Source: Nitrosopumilus sp. (GTDB lineage: Archaea; Thermoproteota; Nitrososphaeria; Nitrososphaerales; Nitrosopumilaceae). From it: 64,000 nucleotides of DNA. Each line of letters begins with the position of its first letter. Positions within the stretch are counted from its first letter, which is position 1. Positions 1 to 9,033 of the stretch are shown here, piece after piece. Below the pieces are notes generated by a model. The model had not been told where the DNA came from. It saw only the letters and a program-made list of their open reading frames with translations, and did no database searches. Location of the stretch: positions 62,001-126,000 of the forward strand of contig NZ_JAILWM010000005.1 of assembly GCF_025698945.1 (NCBI RefSeq). The letters run 5' to 3'. The position numbers were made by a program, and so were the translations under genes.

Positions 1-317
1 TAAGTTCAGAGAAATCACCTAAGAATTCCAAATATTGGAAAGACCCACAAATTAAGTGGCTATATGTAGTCCCAAAATATCCTTGTGAATTAAATGAGTT
101 GCAATTTCAACATATAAGGGATTTTGACGGATTTTCGAATCATTGTCCAGAAATTATTGCACCAATAACAGCTGCCGTATGCGGTGCAAGAATAATAGAA
201 GTTCACATAACATCAGACAAAACAAGATCTTTTGTGGATAATCCAGTTAGTTTTGATTTGAATGAATTGCGATTACTTCTTGAGTATATTAGAAAAATTG
301 AAAGAATCAATTTTTGA
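1..317 (+). CDS. NeuB-like nonulosonic acid synthase, C-terminal end (partial)
   Basis: The frame is open from base 3 to the TGA at 315-317 and runs off the left edge, so only the last 104 codons are seen. The residues match the end of the NeuB TIM barrel: a strand ending in PKYP, then GFSNH, an APITAA helix, an IEVHIT strand and a final helix LRLLLEYIRKIE. NeuB proteins condense phosphoenolpyruvate with an N-acetylated hexose to make sialic, legionaminic or pseudaminic acids. In the usual family an antifreeze-like SAF domain follows this point; here the protein simply stops, so it appears to be a barrel-only form. The substrate cannot be told. It overlaps the convergent aminotransferase gene by 11 bases. 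Confidence 0.72.
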   Translation, partial: SSEKSPKNSKYWKDPQIKWLYVVPKYPCELNELQFQHIRDFDGFSNHCPEIIAPITAAVCGARIIEVHITSDKTRSFVDNPVSFDLNELRLLLEYIRKIERINF

Positions 318-1440
318 AGAAATCAGAAATTGAAGATGTAATATACTGAAGATCTTTTTGCTGCAAATCTGGGTAAATAGGTAAGGACAGGATTCTGTCA
401 GATATTTCCTCAGTATTATCTAGTTTGAATTTATCCAATGTAATTTTTTTATAAAATGGGGTTCTATGTACTGGCTCAAAATAAACTTTAGTCATAATTC
501 CTCTTTTTCCAAGGAATTGCATTAGATCATTTCTTATTTTTGAATCAGGTAATAAAATAGAGTAGAGCTGGAACACATGTTTATTGTTTTTTGGTTCTGG
601 TGGAATAGTTATTTCAGAAAATTTCTTTATTTTTGTTGAAATGAATTTTGCATTATTTCTTCTCATTGCAATAAGTTTTTCAATTCTGGAAAGTTGAGAA
701 ATTCCCAATGCTGCAACCATCGTAGCCATCCTCCAGTTATATCCTAGTTGCACATACTCCGGTTTTTGCGATGATGAGAAATAATTAGAATTTTCTAACC
801 TTCCATGAGAACGTAGAAGCTTTAGTTTTTCATAAAATTTTTCAGAATTAGTCAGTACAGCTCCACCCTCTCCAGTTGTAATTATTTTATTTGGCGCAAA
901 GCTAAGTACAGACAGATCACCAAATGAGCCTACTTTTTTCTTGTTTAATATAGAACCTAAAGATTCAGCTGCATCTTCAATAAGAAAAACTTTTTTTCTA
1001 TCTGCGATTTTACGTAATTCTTCAATTTTGCACGGTAAACCTGCATAATGAATGGGCATTATCGCTTTAACTTTTTTGTCAATAGATTCTTCAGTTAAAG
1101 CAGGATCTAATCCGAATTTTTCTTTTTCAATATCAACAAAATGCGGAATTCCACCTGCCATAAGCACAGAATTAGCAGTTGCAACAAACGTGAAAGATGG
1201 AACCAACACCTCTTCATTAGATTTCAATCCAATAGACAGTAATGATGCATGAAGAGCTGATGTTCCTGAATTGAATGTGACACAAAATTTACTTCCAACG
1301 TAGTTTGCTAATTTCTTTTCAAATTTTTCAATTTCAGGACCTATAGCCCAATTCATATTTTTTTTGACTATTTTAGAAACCGAATTAACATCATTTCTGT
1401 TAGTATTGATTTTATATAGAGGAATTTTTCGATGCGACAA
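307..1440 (-). CDS. DegT/DnrJ/EryC1/StrS family sugar aminotransferase
   Basis: A PLP-dependent aminotransferase of 377 residues, the normal family length. It would transfer an amino group from glutamate to a keto-sugar nucleotide. Visible landmarks are NSGTSALHASL near residue 58, IEDAAESLG near 154-162 with the PLP-ring Asp at 156, and SFAPNKIITTGEGGA near 180-194 with the Schiff-base lysine at about 185. The neighbouring NeuB-like, CapD-like and GNAT genes suggest it makes an amino sugar for a surface glycan. The ATG start at 1440 is followed directly by family-typical sequence. The 3' end overlaps the NeuB-like gene by 11 bases. The exact sugar is unknown. Confidence 0.9.
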   Translation of the reverse strand: MSHRKIPLYKINTNRNDVNSVSKIVKKNMNWAIGPEIEKFEKKLANYVGSKFCVTFNSGTSALHASLLSIGLKSNEEVLVPSFTFVATANSVLMAGGIPHFVDIEKEKFGLDPALTEESIDKKVKAIMPIHYAGLPCKIEELRKIADRKKVFLIEDAAESLGSILNKKKVGSFGDLSVLSFAPNKIITTGEGGAVLTNSEKFYEKLKLLRSHGRLENSNYFSSSQKPEYVQLGYNWRMATMVAALGISQLSRIEKLIAMRRNNAKFISTKIKKFSEITIPPEPKNNKHVFQLYSILLPDSKIRNDLMQFLGKRGIMTKVYFEPVHRTPFYKKITLDKFKLDNTEEISDRILSLPIYPDLQQKDLQYITSSISDFFKN

Positions 1441-1566
1441 TTGAATGAGTCTTCTAATTCTAACTAATATGTATTAAAAGTTAAATTTTACACATGAAAG
1501 TAGTGTTTTGTTTTCTATGAAATTACATATTAAGAAGGAAAAAAGCAAGTTAAAAGGATGGAATAA

Positions 1567-2568
1567 TTGAAAATTTTGATTGTCGGTTTAGGTTCAATGG
1601 GGAAGAGGAGAATTAGAAATATGCAGTACCTAAGACAAGAAGAAATCATAGGATTTGATCCTAGGGAAGATAGATGTAAAGAAGTTTTAGAAAAATATGG
1701 AGTTAGGTCTTTTCAAGATATCAATCAGGCACTCAAAGAAAAACCCAATGCCATGATAATATCAACTCCTCCTGATCTTCATATGGCATATGCAAAAATT
1801 GCAATAAAAAACAATATTCATTTTTTTACAGAAGCAAGTGTTGTGCAAGATGATATGCTAGAAGTCATCAAAATGCTTGAGAAGAACGACATTGTTGGAC
1901 TGCCTTCTTGTACAATGCGATATCATCCGATTGTAAAAATGATAAAAACCATACTTGAAAAAAACATCATTGGAAAACCTCTTAGTTTCTTATATCATTC
2001 TGGTCAATATCTCCCCGATTGGCATCCTTGGGAAGATTATAGAAAATTTTATGTTGCTAAAAAGGAAACAGGGGCGTGCCGTGAAATTGTCCCGTTTGAA
2101 TTGATTTGGTTAACAGATTTGTTTGGAAAAATTAAGACTGTTTCTGGACATAAATCCAAGGTATCACATCTTGAGGTGGATATTGATGATATTTACAATA
2201 TTCTTTTAGAGTTTGAGAATGGGATGGAATCCACTCTAACTGTAGATGTGATTGCAAGATTTCCATTTAGGCAATTGAAGATATTAGGAGAAAAAGGAGT
2301 AATTCTTGCTGATTGGTCTGAAAAGAATGTAAAGTATTATACAAATGAAAATGGATGGACTGAAAATAAAGTTGATGATGGAATAGTTGAGGAAAATTAC
2401 ATTCATGGAGAAGGCCCATACATTGAAGAAATGAGTTCATTTTTAGACTCAATACAAAAAAAAATAGAGCAACCATATACGTTTAAAGAAGATCTTCAAA
2501 TTTTAAAAATACTAGAAATTATTGAAAGTAGTAGTGAGAGTGGTTTAAAGAAAAATGTCGGAAATTAG
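1567..2568 (+). CDS. Gfo/Idh/MocA-like oxidoreductase with altered catalytic motif
   Basis: A 333-residue protein with an N-terminal Rossmann fold (GLGSMGKRR at residues 7-15) and the two-domain layout of Gfo/Idh/MocA sugar dehydrogenases. The canonical EKP motif, which places the nicotinamide and supplies a conserved lysine, reads EAS (residues 89-91), and the usual downstream His region reads REIVPFELIWLTD. It may therefore bind NAD(P) or a sugar without classical dehydrogenase chemistry, or use other residues. The start is TTG at 1567, with a purine-rich GGATGG stretch just upstream. A short gap separates it from the CapD-like dehydratase, so the two probably form an operon. Confidence 0.82.
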   Translation: MKILIVGLGSMGKRRIRNMQYLRQEEIIGFDPREDRCKEVLEKYGVRSFQDINQALKEKPNAMIISTPPDLHMAYAKIAIKNNIHFFTEASVVQDDMLEVIKMLEKNDIVGLPSCTMRYHPIVKMIKTILEKNIIGKPLSFLYHSGQYLPDWHPWEDYRKFYVAKKETGACREIVPFELIWLTDLFGKIKTVSGHKSKVSHLEVDIDDIYNILLEFENGMESTLTVDVIARFPFRQLKILGEKGVILADWSEKNVKYYTNENGWTENKVDDGIVEENYIHGEGPYIEEMSSFLDSIQKKIEQPYTFKEDLQILKILEIIESSSESGLKKNVGN

Positions 2569-2609
2569 TACAAAATTTAAAAATCAGATCTTAGTAAGAG
2601 TTGAGTCAC

Positions 2610-3623
2610 ATGAGTAAGAAAATAATGAATCAAATTTTGTCTGAGTTTAAACAAAAAAAAATTCTTGTTACGGGAGGTACAGGTTCAGTAGGCATGGGAA
2701 TAGTAAAAGAATTAATAAAATACAAACCAAATAACATCAGGATTCTTTCAAACGATGAAAATTCTATTTTTGAAATGAGAAGAAAATTTCCCAATCAAAC
2801 AAATCTTACTTTTATGGTGGGCGATGTTAGAGACATAGACAGAATAAAACTTGCCATAAGAGACATTGATATTGTTTTTCATGCTGCAGCAATGAAACAC
2901 ATTGATATTTGTGAGCAAAATCCATTTGACGCAGTAAAAACTAACGTAATTGGTACAAGCAATCTTATCGAAGCTTCATTGTTAGAGAATGTTTCAAAAT
3001 TTGTCTTTATAAGTACAGATAAAGCTACGAATCCATCCAGTACTTTGGGTGCAAGTAAATTGTTAGCAGAAAGAATTATTCAGGATGCAGGATCTTACAG
3101 AGGCCTAGGCAAAACAAAATTTTCCATTGTAAGATTTGGAAATGTGTTAGGCTCAAGAGGTTCTGTCTTTCAGATTTTTCAAGAACAGCTAAAAACTGGA
3201 AAGTCATTAACTATTACAAATCCAAAAATGACGAGATTTATCATGTCAATTTCTGATGCTGCAAGCCTAATTTTGAGGGTTACAAATATTGCAAAAGATG
3301 GAGAAATTTTTATTTTGAAAATGCCTTCAGTAAACATTCTTGATTTAGGAAAAACAATGAGAGATGTTTACAAAACACGGTATCCAAAAACGAGAATTGC
3401 ACCAATAAAAACATCTAAAGTGAGAGACAAAGAAAGACTCCATGAATTTCTGATAACACCTTCAGAGATTCCGTTCTGTCATGATGTAGGAACAATGTAT
3501 AAGATCTCTAAAGAAAGATCAAAGGAGAAGATTTCAGAGTCAGAATTTAGTTCTGAAACAACAAAGAAGATTGATCAGAAGAAATTAAAAAAAATCATCA
3601 ATGAATTGTTAGATGAATATTAA
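2610..3623 (+). CDS. CapD/PseB-like UDP-N-acetylhexosamine 4,6-dehydratase family protein
   Basis: An extended short-chain dehydrogenase of about 337 residues. It has a GGTGSVG dinucleotide motif at the N-terminus, a GDVRD acidic turn, HAAAMKH, and STDKATNPSSTLGASK. In the CapD/FlaA1/PseB branch the catalytic Tyr of YxxxK is replaced by Met or another residue; here the position is Leu with the Lys kept. These enzymes begin synthesis of deoxy-amino sugars such as pseudaminic, legionaminic and bacillosamine-type sugars. It is the short soluble form without the membrane domain of WbpM. TTG at 2601 would add three residues; ATG at 2610 is preferred. It likely supplies the NeuB/aminotransferase route in this cluster. 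Confidence 0.85.
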   Translation: MSKKIMNQILSEFKQKKILVTGGTGSVGMGIVKELIKYKPNNIRILSNDENSIFEMRRKFPNQTNLTFMVGDVRDIDRIKLAIRDIDIVFHAAAMKHIDICEQNPFDAVKTNVIGTSNLIEASLLENVSKFVFISTDKATNPSSTLGASKLLAERIIQDAGSYRGLGKTKFSIVRFGNVLGSRGSVFQIFQEQLKTGKSLTITNPKMTRFIMSISDAASLILRVTNIAKDGEIFILKMPSVNILDLGKTMRDVYKTRYPKTRIAPIKTSKVRDKERLHEFLITPSEIPFCHDVGTMYKISKERSKEKISESEFSSETTKKIDQKKLKKIINELLDEY

Positions 3624-3632
3624 ACCAAACAA

Positions 3633-4949
3633 TTATGAATTATTTGGTTTATGAATTGAAGATTTTAAAACGGAATAGACGGGTTTGGATGGTTTGCCCT
3701 CCAGATATGATTCAAAATTATTTTCATCAGATGCCTTTTTCAAAACTGAAATTGAGTCGGCAAAAGCCTGCAAAGTAGAGTCAATGTCATCTGAGGTATG
3801 TGAAAATGAGATATATTCTACTCCAGGATGAAGAAAAATTCCTTTCTTGACCATTTCTTGTATAAACAAACTTCGTAAGAGAATGGAATCATTGCCTTTG
3901 TTATCTTTACCTACGACTTTTATCCTTACAGGGTATCCCTCAAAACTTAAGTTAAGAGAGTTTTCAGAAGAAAGCTTGTTGAATCCTTCCATAAGTAATG
4001 TTCCATTTTCCCAAATAGTTTTTACAACCGGTTTTTCTTGAAATTCAGAAATAGTAGCTGAACTTGCTGCAAGAGACAAGGTATCAGCCGCATAGGTTGT
4101 AGAAAAAAACACGTCATCAAAAATTTTCATATACTCATTCTTTCCCGCAACTGCTGAAAGCGGCATGCCATTAGCCATTCCTTTTCCAAGGACTGTTATG
4201 TCAGGCTCAACACCAAAAAGTTCCTGTGCTCCACCGTTTGAGAATCTAAAACCAGTCACAATTTCATCATATATCAATACAGCATCATTTTGATGTGTAA
4301 GTTTCTTTACTTTTTCAAGAAAATTATTTTGTGGTTTTTCAAAAATTGTGGGCTCCATGAAAACACATGCAATTTCATTTTTATTTTGTTCAAAAATATA
4401 TTCCAATCCATCAAAATCATTATAATCAAAAGGATAAATCAGATCTTTGTTAAATTCTGGAACCCCCTGATTTCTACTAATTATGGCAGCATACCAATCA
4501 TGCCATACTCCACCAGAACCACAATAAGCAATTTTATCTTTTTTTGTAAATGCTCTTGCTCCACGTACTGCACCAGTAGCGGAACCTGAACCAGTCTTAG
4601 AAAATTTTACCATTTCTGCACTTGGCACAATATCACAAATTTGTTCAGAAACATCAATTTCTAGTTTATGTGGTAATGAAAATAAGATTCCATTCTTTAA
4701 TTGACTTGTAATTGAGTTGTCCACTTTTGGATAACAATGACCTAAGATGATTGGTCCTAAGCCACATAGATAATCGATATATTCATTATCATCAACATCA
4801 AAAAAATGAGAACCTTTTGCACTTTTTGCATAAATTGGGAATGTTCCTTCAACAAAAGTGTAAGGAGATCTACTAAATGTTTGAGTTAAAGAAGGGATTA
4901 GATTTTTAGCTTTTTCAAGTAAGTCAAAAGAATTTTTGAGAGATTTCAT
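3633..4949 (-). CDS. Class III aminotransferase, glutamate-1-semialdehyde aminomutase-like
   Basis: A 438-residue PLP enzyme of the class III fold. Motifs include GLGPIILGH near 63-71, SGSATGAVRGARA near 121-133, IYDEIVTGFRF near 226-236 and VLGKGMANGMP with the PLP lysine at about 256. The family includes HemL and sugar or amino-acid aminotransferases. Its place inside a glycan cluster, rather than beside haem genes, argues for a role in polysaccharide precursor synthesis; similar HemL-like proteins occur in spore-coat and nonulosonic acid clusters. A genuine HemL function is not excluded. It is convergent with the CapD-like gene, with 9 bases between. Confidence 0.82.
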   Translation of the reverse strand: MKSLKNSFDLLEKAKNLIPSLTQTFSRSPYTFVEGTFPIYAKSAKGSHFFDVDDNEYIDYLCGLGPIILGHCYPKVDNSITSQLKNGILFSLPHKLEIDVSEQICDIVPSAEMVKFSKTGSGSATGAVRGARAFTKKDKIAYCGSGGVWHDWYAAIISRNQGVPEFNKDLIYPFDYNDFDGLEYIFEQNKNEIACVFMEPTIFEKPQNNFLEKVKKLTHQNDAVLIYDEIVTGFRFSNGGAQELFGVEPDITVLGKGMANGMPLSAVAGKNEYMKIFDDVFFSTTYAADTLSLAASSATISEFQEKPVVKTIWENGTLLMEGFNKLSSENSLNLSFEGYPVRIKVVGKDNKGNDSILLRSLFIQEMVKKGIFLHPGVEYISFSHTSDDIDSTLQAFADSISVLKKASDENNFESYLEGKPSKPVYSVLKSSIHKPNNS

Positions 4950-5001
4950 GACCGTTGTTTTGATTTACTTTTAATAAATTTAGTCTAAATTCGAGATAAA
5001 A

Positions 5002-5919
5002 TTATTGTGGAAAATCATTGGTATCAAACCTATTAAGAATAAAAGCATGATCCTTATCTAAAATTGCTTCTTTTTGTTCAAAAATTAATCCAGCTCTAAA
5101 ACCTAATTTTTTAATTTCATCAATCACTGTTGGATTATAGCTACCTGATGGGTATGCCATCATCCATGAATTTTTGTCAGGGTTTATTTTAGAATAAGAA
5201 CGAATAGTTTTTTCCAGTTCATTTTTCAAATGTGTAAATTCTAGCCATTCATGGGAATATGCATGAGAACCAAAATACATTCCACCTTCTTTCATTTCAT
5301 GGATATCATCCATAGATAGATACAATTCTTTTGAGAAAGATTTTTCATCCTTTGTAACGTATTTGAAGAAAAGATCATCTATGAATTGTTTTCGTGCATT
5401 CATAGCCAAACCAAATTGAAGAATTCGTTTAATCAATACTGTTTCAGGATCATCAAAAGGATCTGTTGTGGATAATTTCTTTTTATATTCATTAAAATCC
5501 AATAAATCATATTTTGACTTGTTATCTTGAATAAAACCCATAAGTTCTTTCAAAATTTTGGAGATAGGACATTTTTCGATGATAAATTGAAGTTTATGTA
5601 CATAAAGAACAACCTGATTTTCTAGAGGCTCCCCACTTACAAAAAACATTCCTTGGATTTTTTCTTTTTTTAAAATTGGGAATACATTTGAATAATGATC
5701 TTTCAATCCATCATCAAATGTCAACGAAATTGAATTATTTGGAACTAATTCATTAAAATAAATTGCATTTAGTATTTGTTTGGCAGAAATGAAGTTAAAT
5801 CTTTGTTGAAACCATTTAATCTGTCTTTTAAAAGCAGATATCTCTAATCCTTTGATATTTGGGTATTTACTGTCCTGAATTTGTCTAACATAATGATACA
5901 TAACTATTTTAATTTGCAC
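5002..5919 (-). CDS. Polysaccharide deacetylase (NodB homology domain)
   Basis: A carbohydrate esterase family 4-like protein of about 305 residues. The early strand MYHYVR, the metal-site motif LTFDDGLKDH, and the second metal motif SHAYSHEW are all present, so the usual Asp and two His ligands look intact. Such enzymes remove N-acetyl groups from amino sugars. The start is uncertain: TTG at 5946 gives 314 residues, GTG at 5919 gives an N-terminus (MQIKIV) matching the first family strand, and ATG at 5901 would cut that strand. With GTG it overlaps the upstream GNAT gene by 11 bases, implying translational coupling. No signal peptide is seen, so it probably acts on cytoplasmic or lipid-linked sugars. 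Confidence 0.85.
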   Translation of the reverse strand: MQIKIVMYHYVRQIQDSKYPNIKGLEISAFKRQIKWFQQRFNFISAKQILNAIYFNELVPNNSISLTFDDGLKDHYSNVFPILKKEKIQGMFFVSGEPLENQVVLYVHKLQFIIEKCPISKILKELMGFIQDNKSKYDLLDFNEYKKKLSTTDPFDDPETVLIKRILQFGLAMNARKQFIDDLFFKYVTKDEKSFSKELYLSMDDIHEMKEGGMYFGSHAYSHEWLEFTHLKNELEKTIRSYSKINPDKNSWMMAYPSGSYNPTVIDEIKKLGFRAGLIFEQKEAILDKDHAFILNRFDTNDFPQ

Positions 5920-6934
5920 GATCTTGATCAGAGTCTCCCTTAACAATATACCAATTTTCGCATTTATTTAATTCAGAGTTTTTTAGTTTTGAAGTAAATT
6001 GCAGATTTAGATCATGTTTACGATTAGGATCTAACGGATTAAAAACGACAGGTACAGAATCTAAAACATTATAGAATTTAAGATATTTTAAAACTTCTTC
6101 AAAAAAATTTCCACTACAAAAGAAATCAACAAAATCGACCTTATTTTGACAATAATTAAGAATTTGTTGAAATATTTCAAGTTCTTTTTCTTTATTTACT
6201 ATTAGATCAACTATTCGTGCCGCTTTAATTGATTCATTGTTTGTTTCAAATCTTATTACCGCGTAACCAACCATTTTATCATTTTTCTTTAAGACTAAGA
6301 AATGATAGTCTATTAAGGGATGGTGGATGTATCTCCAATTTAAATAATTTTTTGTTCGGTTAGTGGTTATTGGAAAACGTATCTTGGTTTCCTCCCAAAA
6401 AGTGTCAAAATTACTGGGAAGAACTTTAATTCTTTCAAGATTAATTTGGTTTTGAAAATCAGATTGTTCAAAAGAATTTTTTCCAACAAACGTATCAAAA
6501 CGCTTCTTATTTAAAATGGCAACATACCTATTCAGATTTGGGAATATTGTCCAGCCTAATTTCTTATACGCTTTTTGTGCTTCTGGGCCTGCACTCAAAA
6601 CAAGAACAAAATCGAAAATTTCTGCAGCATTTTTGACAATGGATGAAAACAATCCTTTGCCTCTATATGATTCAGATGTGAAACCAGATATTAGCCATGT
6701 AGCAGTATTAATTTCATCAAACACTTTTAGATTAATTGGAAACAAACCAACATGGCATGAAATTTCTGATTTTGATTCGGTCAAAAGTATAGATTTTTCA
6801 TATTCATTGTAAGGATTTTGGTTAAATTGCCAATCGAAATGAATTTTGTTGTTTAGTATGTGGTTTTTTCCATAGGCTTTATTTATAAAATTTTTTAGAT
6901 TTTTTGAATCAGATTCTTTGAAAAATCGAGGCAA
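5909..6934 (-). CDS. GNAT-family N-acyltransferase, probable tandem GNAT
   Basis: A 341-residue protein. The first half shows the acetyl-CoA loop SESYRGKGLFS followed by AYKKLGW, typical of GNAT enzymes. The second half (NWRYIHHP, then KMVGYAVIRF and a VDLIV strand) looks like a second, diverged GNAT fold, as in glycan-cluster acyltransferases. TTG at 6934 is the only start before an upstream in-frame stop. Paired and overlapping with the deacetylase, it could replace an N-acetyl group by another acyl group on an amino sugar. That pairing is an inference from context. Confidence 0.8.
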   Translation of the reverse strand: MPRFFKESDSKNLKNFINKAYGKNHILNNKIHFDWQFNQNPYNEYEKSILLTESKSEISCHVGLFPINLKVFDEINTATWLISGFTSESYRGKGLFSSIVKNAAEIFDFVLVLSAGPEAQKAYKKLGWTIFPNLNRYVAILNKKRFDTFVGKNSFEQSDFQNQINLERIKVLPSNFDTFWEETKIRFPITTNRTKNYLNWRYIHHPLIDYHFLVLKKNDKMVGYAVIRFETNNESIKAARIVDLIVNKEKELEIFQQILNYCQNKVDFVDFFCSGNFFEEVLKYLKFYNVLDSVPVVFNPLDPNRKHDLNLQFTSKLKNSELNKCENWYIVKGDSDQDRAN

Positions 6935-7002
6935 ATCAGTCTGATGATTTCATTCAATTATGCTATATGAATTTAAATTAAAACTATTAGAAATGCCAAA
7001 AA

Positions 7003-8022
7003 CTATTGTTCATAACCGCAAATTTTTTCTGCAATTTGATTAAATTTTGCTGCTTTGTTAAGGGTCACAAGAGGAATTTGTTCTTCAATATTTTCATCCA
7101 ACATTATTGCGATCTGTTCAGCTAATCCTTGTTTTACATTTGGGTAAGATTGATCAAAATCAATTTTTTGCCACTGAATAGTTTTTTTTGGACATATCCA
7201 CAATTCCTCCAACGAGATCAATCTATAGGCACTTTGATTTGTCATTATTTCGATTCCCCATCTTCCAGAAGAACCCCAATCTGCATGATAAGAAAATGGT
7301 ATTTCAAATTCACTTAAACCACTACCAACAAATACTGAGCCAGAAGGATGCCAATCTAGTTTTCCTGACTGATAAAAGAGATATTCTTTTGGCATGCCAA
7401 TAAGATCTAGTACCATAGATATGACATGCAGTGAATTACTAATACCCCATCTTTCATAAGCAAGTTTTTCTTCTTTTTGAAAGTCAATAGTATGAACAAA
7501 TTCTGTAAAATTAAAATTACATGAAGTAATCCCACCTTCAACAGCAACTAATTTTTTTAGTTTATGTAAATTGGGATAAACTAATCTATTATAACCAATT
7601 CTTAATTTTTGATCATGAACAATATCATTTAATTTCAATAACTCTTGATAATATAACGAACCTGGTTTTTCAATTAGAATATTTTTTTGTCCATATTCCA
7701 TAGCTTTTTTTGCAGTAGGTAATAAGGATGCAATAGATGTTGCAATAATTGTAAGATCTGCTTCAGATTTTCCTTTTAAAAAATCCTCTAGGTCTCCAAA
7801 ATAAAATTCAAACCCATATTTTTGAGAAATTTGTTTTGCTTTTTCAGCTGTTCTAGAAAAAATTGTTACATTTGTAATACCCATACTAGATAATGCATTT
7901 GCATAATGCTCACCCATGTATCCAGATCCAATTAATAGAATTGATTTGTCCTTGAAATCTAATGACGATAAGTTTGTCAGCAAATCATAAGAATGTGAAG
8001 GGTTATTCATGTTATTGGACAT
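7003..8022 (-). CDS. Gfo/Idh/MocA-like NAD(P)-dependent oxidoreductase
   Basis: A 339-residue Rossmann protein. It starts with about 27 extra residues, then ILLIGSGYMGEHYANAL. It keeps the family EKP motif (ILIEKPGS near 117) and YNR afterwards, so it is the most conventional of the three Gfo/Idh-like proteins here. It would oxidise or reduce a sugar or sugar nucleotide. The 5' end overlaps the preceding gene's 3' end by 16 bases, so the two Gfo/Idh genes are probably co-translated. Substrate unknown. Confidence 0.83.
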   Translation of the reverse strand: MSNNMNNPSHSYDLLTNLSSLDFKDKSILLIGSGYMGEHYANALSSMGITNVTIFSRTAEKAKQISQKYGFEFYFGDLEDFLKGKSEADLTIIATSIASLLPTAKKAMEYGQKNILIEKPGSLYYQELLKLNDIVHDQKLRIGYNRLVYPNLHKLKKLVAVEGGITSCNFNFTEFVHTIDFQKEEKLAYERWGISNSLHVISMVLDLIGMPKEYLFYQSGKLDWHPSGSVFVGSGLSEFEIPFSYHADWGSSGRWGIEIMTNQSAYRLISLEELWICPKKTIQWQKIDFDQSYPNVKQGLAEQIAIMLDENIEEQIPLVTLNKAAKFNQIAEKICGYEQ

Positions 8023-8984
8023 TTTTCCTTTTTTTCATTTGTTATTTTTTCGATATGATTATTAAAAATTCTAAACAATTCTTTATGGGTAAAATAGCTT
8101 TCATCAATAGTTGGTAAATCACATTTGTTATTTTTTAAAATATCACTAGCCATTTTAACAGTTAAATCACTTTGTGGATCTATCTTAAAATTTCGAGTTA
8201 TTTTCGAGTTTCCATGATAACTAAGAATTTTTTGATTAGTTTCATCAATAAATAGATCATTTTCTTTATCAAAAAGTCTTACAGTCACAGGAAAATTTTT
8301 CAAATCTGAAAAATTTAGATATAATGAAGAATTTTTGAGATTTTTTCCGATAATTACACCTGCAAATTCACTAAAGTGATTTCCACGTTTACTTGGGAAA
8401 ATCTTTTCAAACAAAAAATCCCCATTTAATTGAATATCTATAGTATCATTAAACCAACAAAATAAATCAATATAATGAATAGCATTACTACCTAGACCCA
8501 CATTTCCTCCAGTCACAATCAAATTTGTTTTTTTAGAAAAAATCTTTTTGATTGACTTATAGGATTCATAATATCGTCTAGATGTATTAACCCAACATTT
8601 TGCCTTGGATTTTTTTATAAGTTTTTGAATAAACTGGTATTCTTTTTTAGATTGACAAACCATTTTTTCTATCAAAAATGTCGAATGACCGTTTTCAAGC
8701 AAGTTTTTAAGGAGATTAACTCTTTCATTAGAAGGGGTTGCAACTATTACCAAATCACTTGGTTTTAATTTATCAAGAGATGTTTTCCATTTGAAAACAA
8801 AATTAGAACCATTAAAAGTCATTTCTTCTAAACGTTTTTTTGCAATTATTTGAGAATTTTTGTTTGGTTCAACAATTGTGATTTCTGTTTCATATGGTAA
8901 TTTAGTTAATGATTGAAGATGGCGACTTCCAATATTACCGCAACCAACTAACAAAATTTTTTTTTTCAATGTTGATTTTTGCAT
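8007..8984 (-). CDS. Gfo/Idh/MocA-like oxidoreductase (EKM variant)
   Basis: A 325-residue protein with the dinucleotide motif LLVGCGNIGSRH at residues 11-22 and the Gfo/Idh layout. The EKP motif appears as EKM, so the lysine is retained but the proline is not. Residues around NVGLGSNAIHYIDLFCW resemble the family's catalytic His helix (xGxxxHxxDL). A small-molecule dehydrogenase role on a sugar or cyclitol is likely. It is the first gene of the minus-strand pair that overlaps the second Gfo/Idh gene. Substrate unknown. Confidence 0.82.
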   Translation of the reverse strand: MQKSTLKKKILLVGCGNIGSRHLQSLTKLPYETEITIVEPNKNSQIIAKKRLEEMTFNGSNFVFKWKTSLDKLKPSDLVIVATPSNERVNLLKNLLENGHSTFLIEKMVCQSKKEYQFIQKLIKKSKAKCWVNTSRRYYESYKSIKKIFSKKTNLIVTGGNVGLGSNAIHYIDLFCWFNDTIDIQLNGDFLFEKIFPSKRGNHFSEFAGVIIGKNLKNSSLYLNFSDLKNFPVTVRLFDKENDLFIDETNQKILSYHGNSKITRNFKIDPQSDLTVKMASDILKNNKCDLPTIDESYFTHKELFRIFNNHIEKITNEKKEKCPIT

Positions 8985-9033
8985 AATTTCTTATTATTAA
9001 AGTGTAGAAATTTTAAAAGAACATTTAGTGAAT

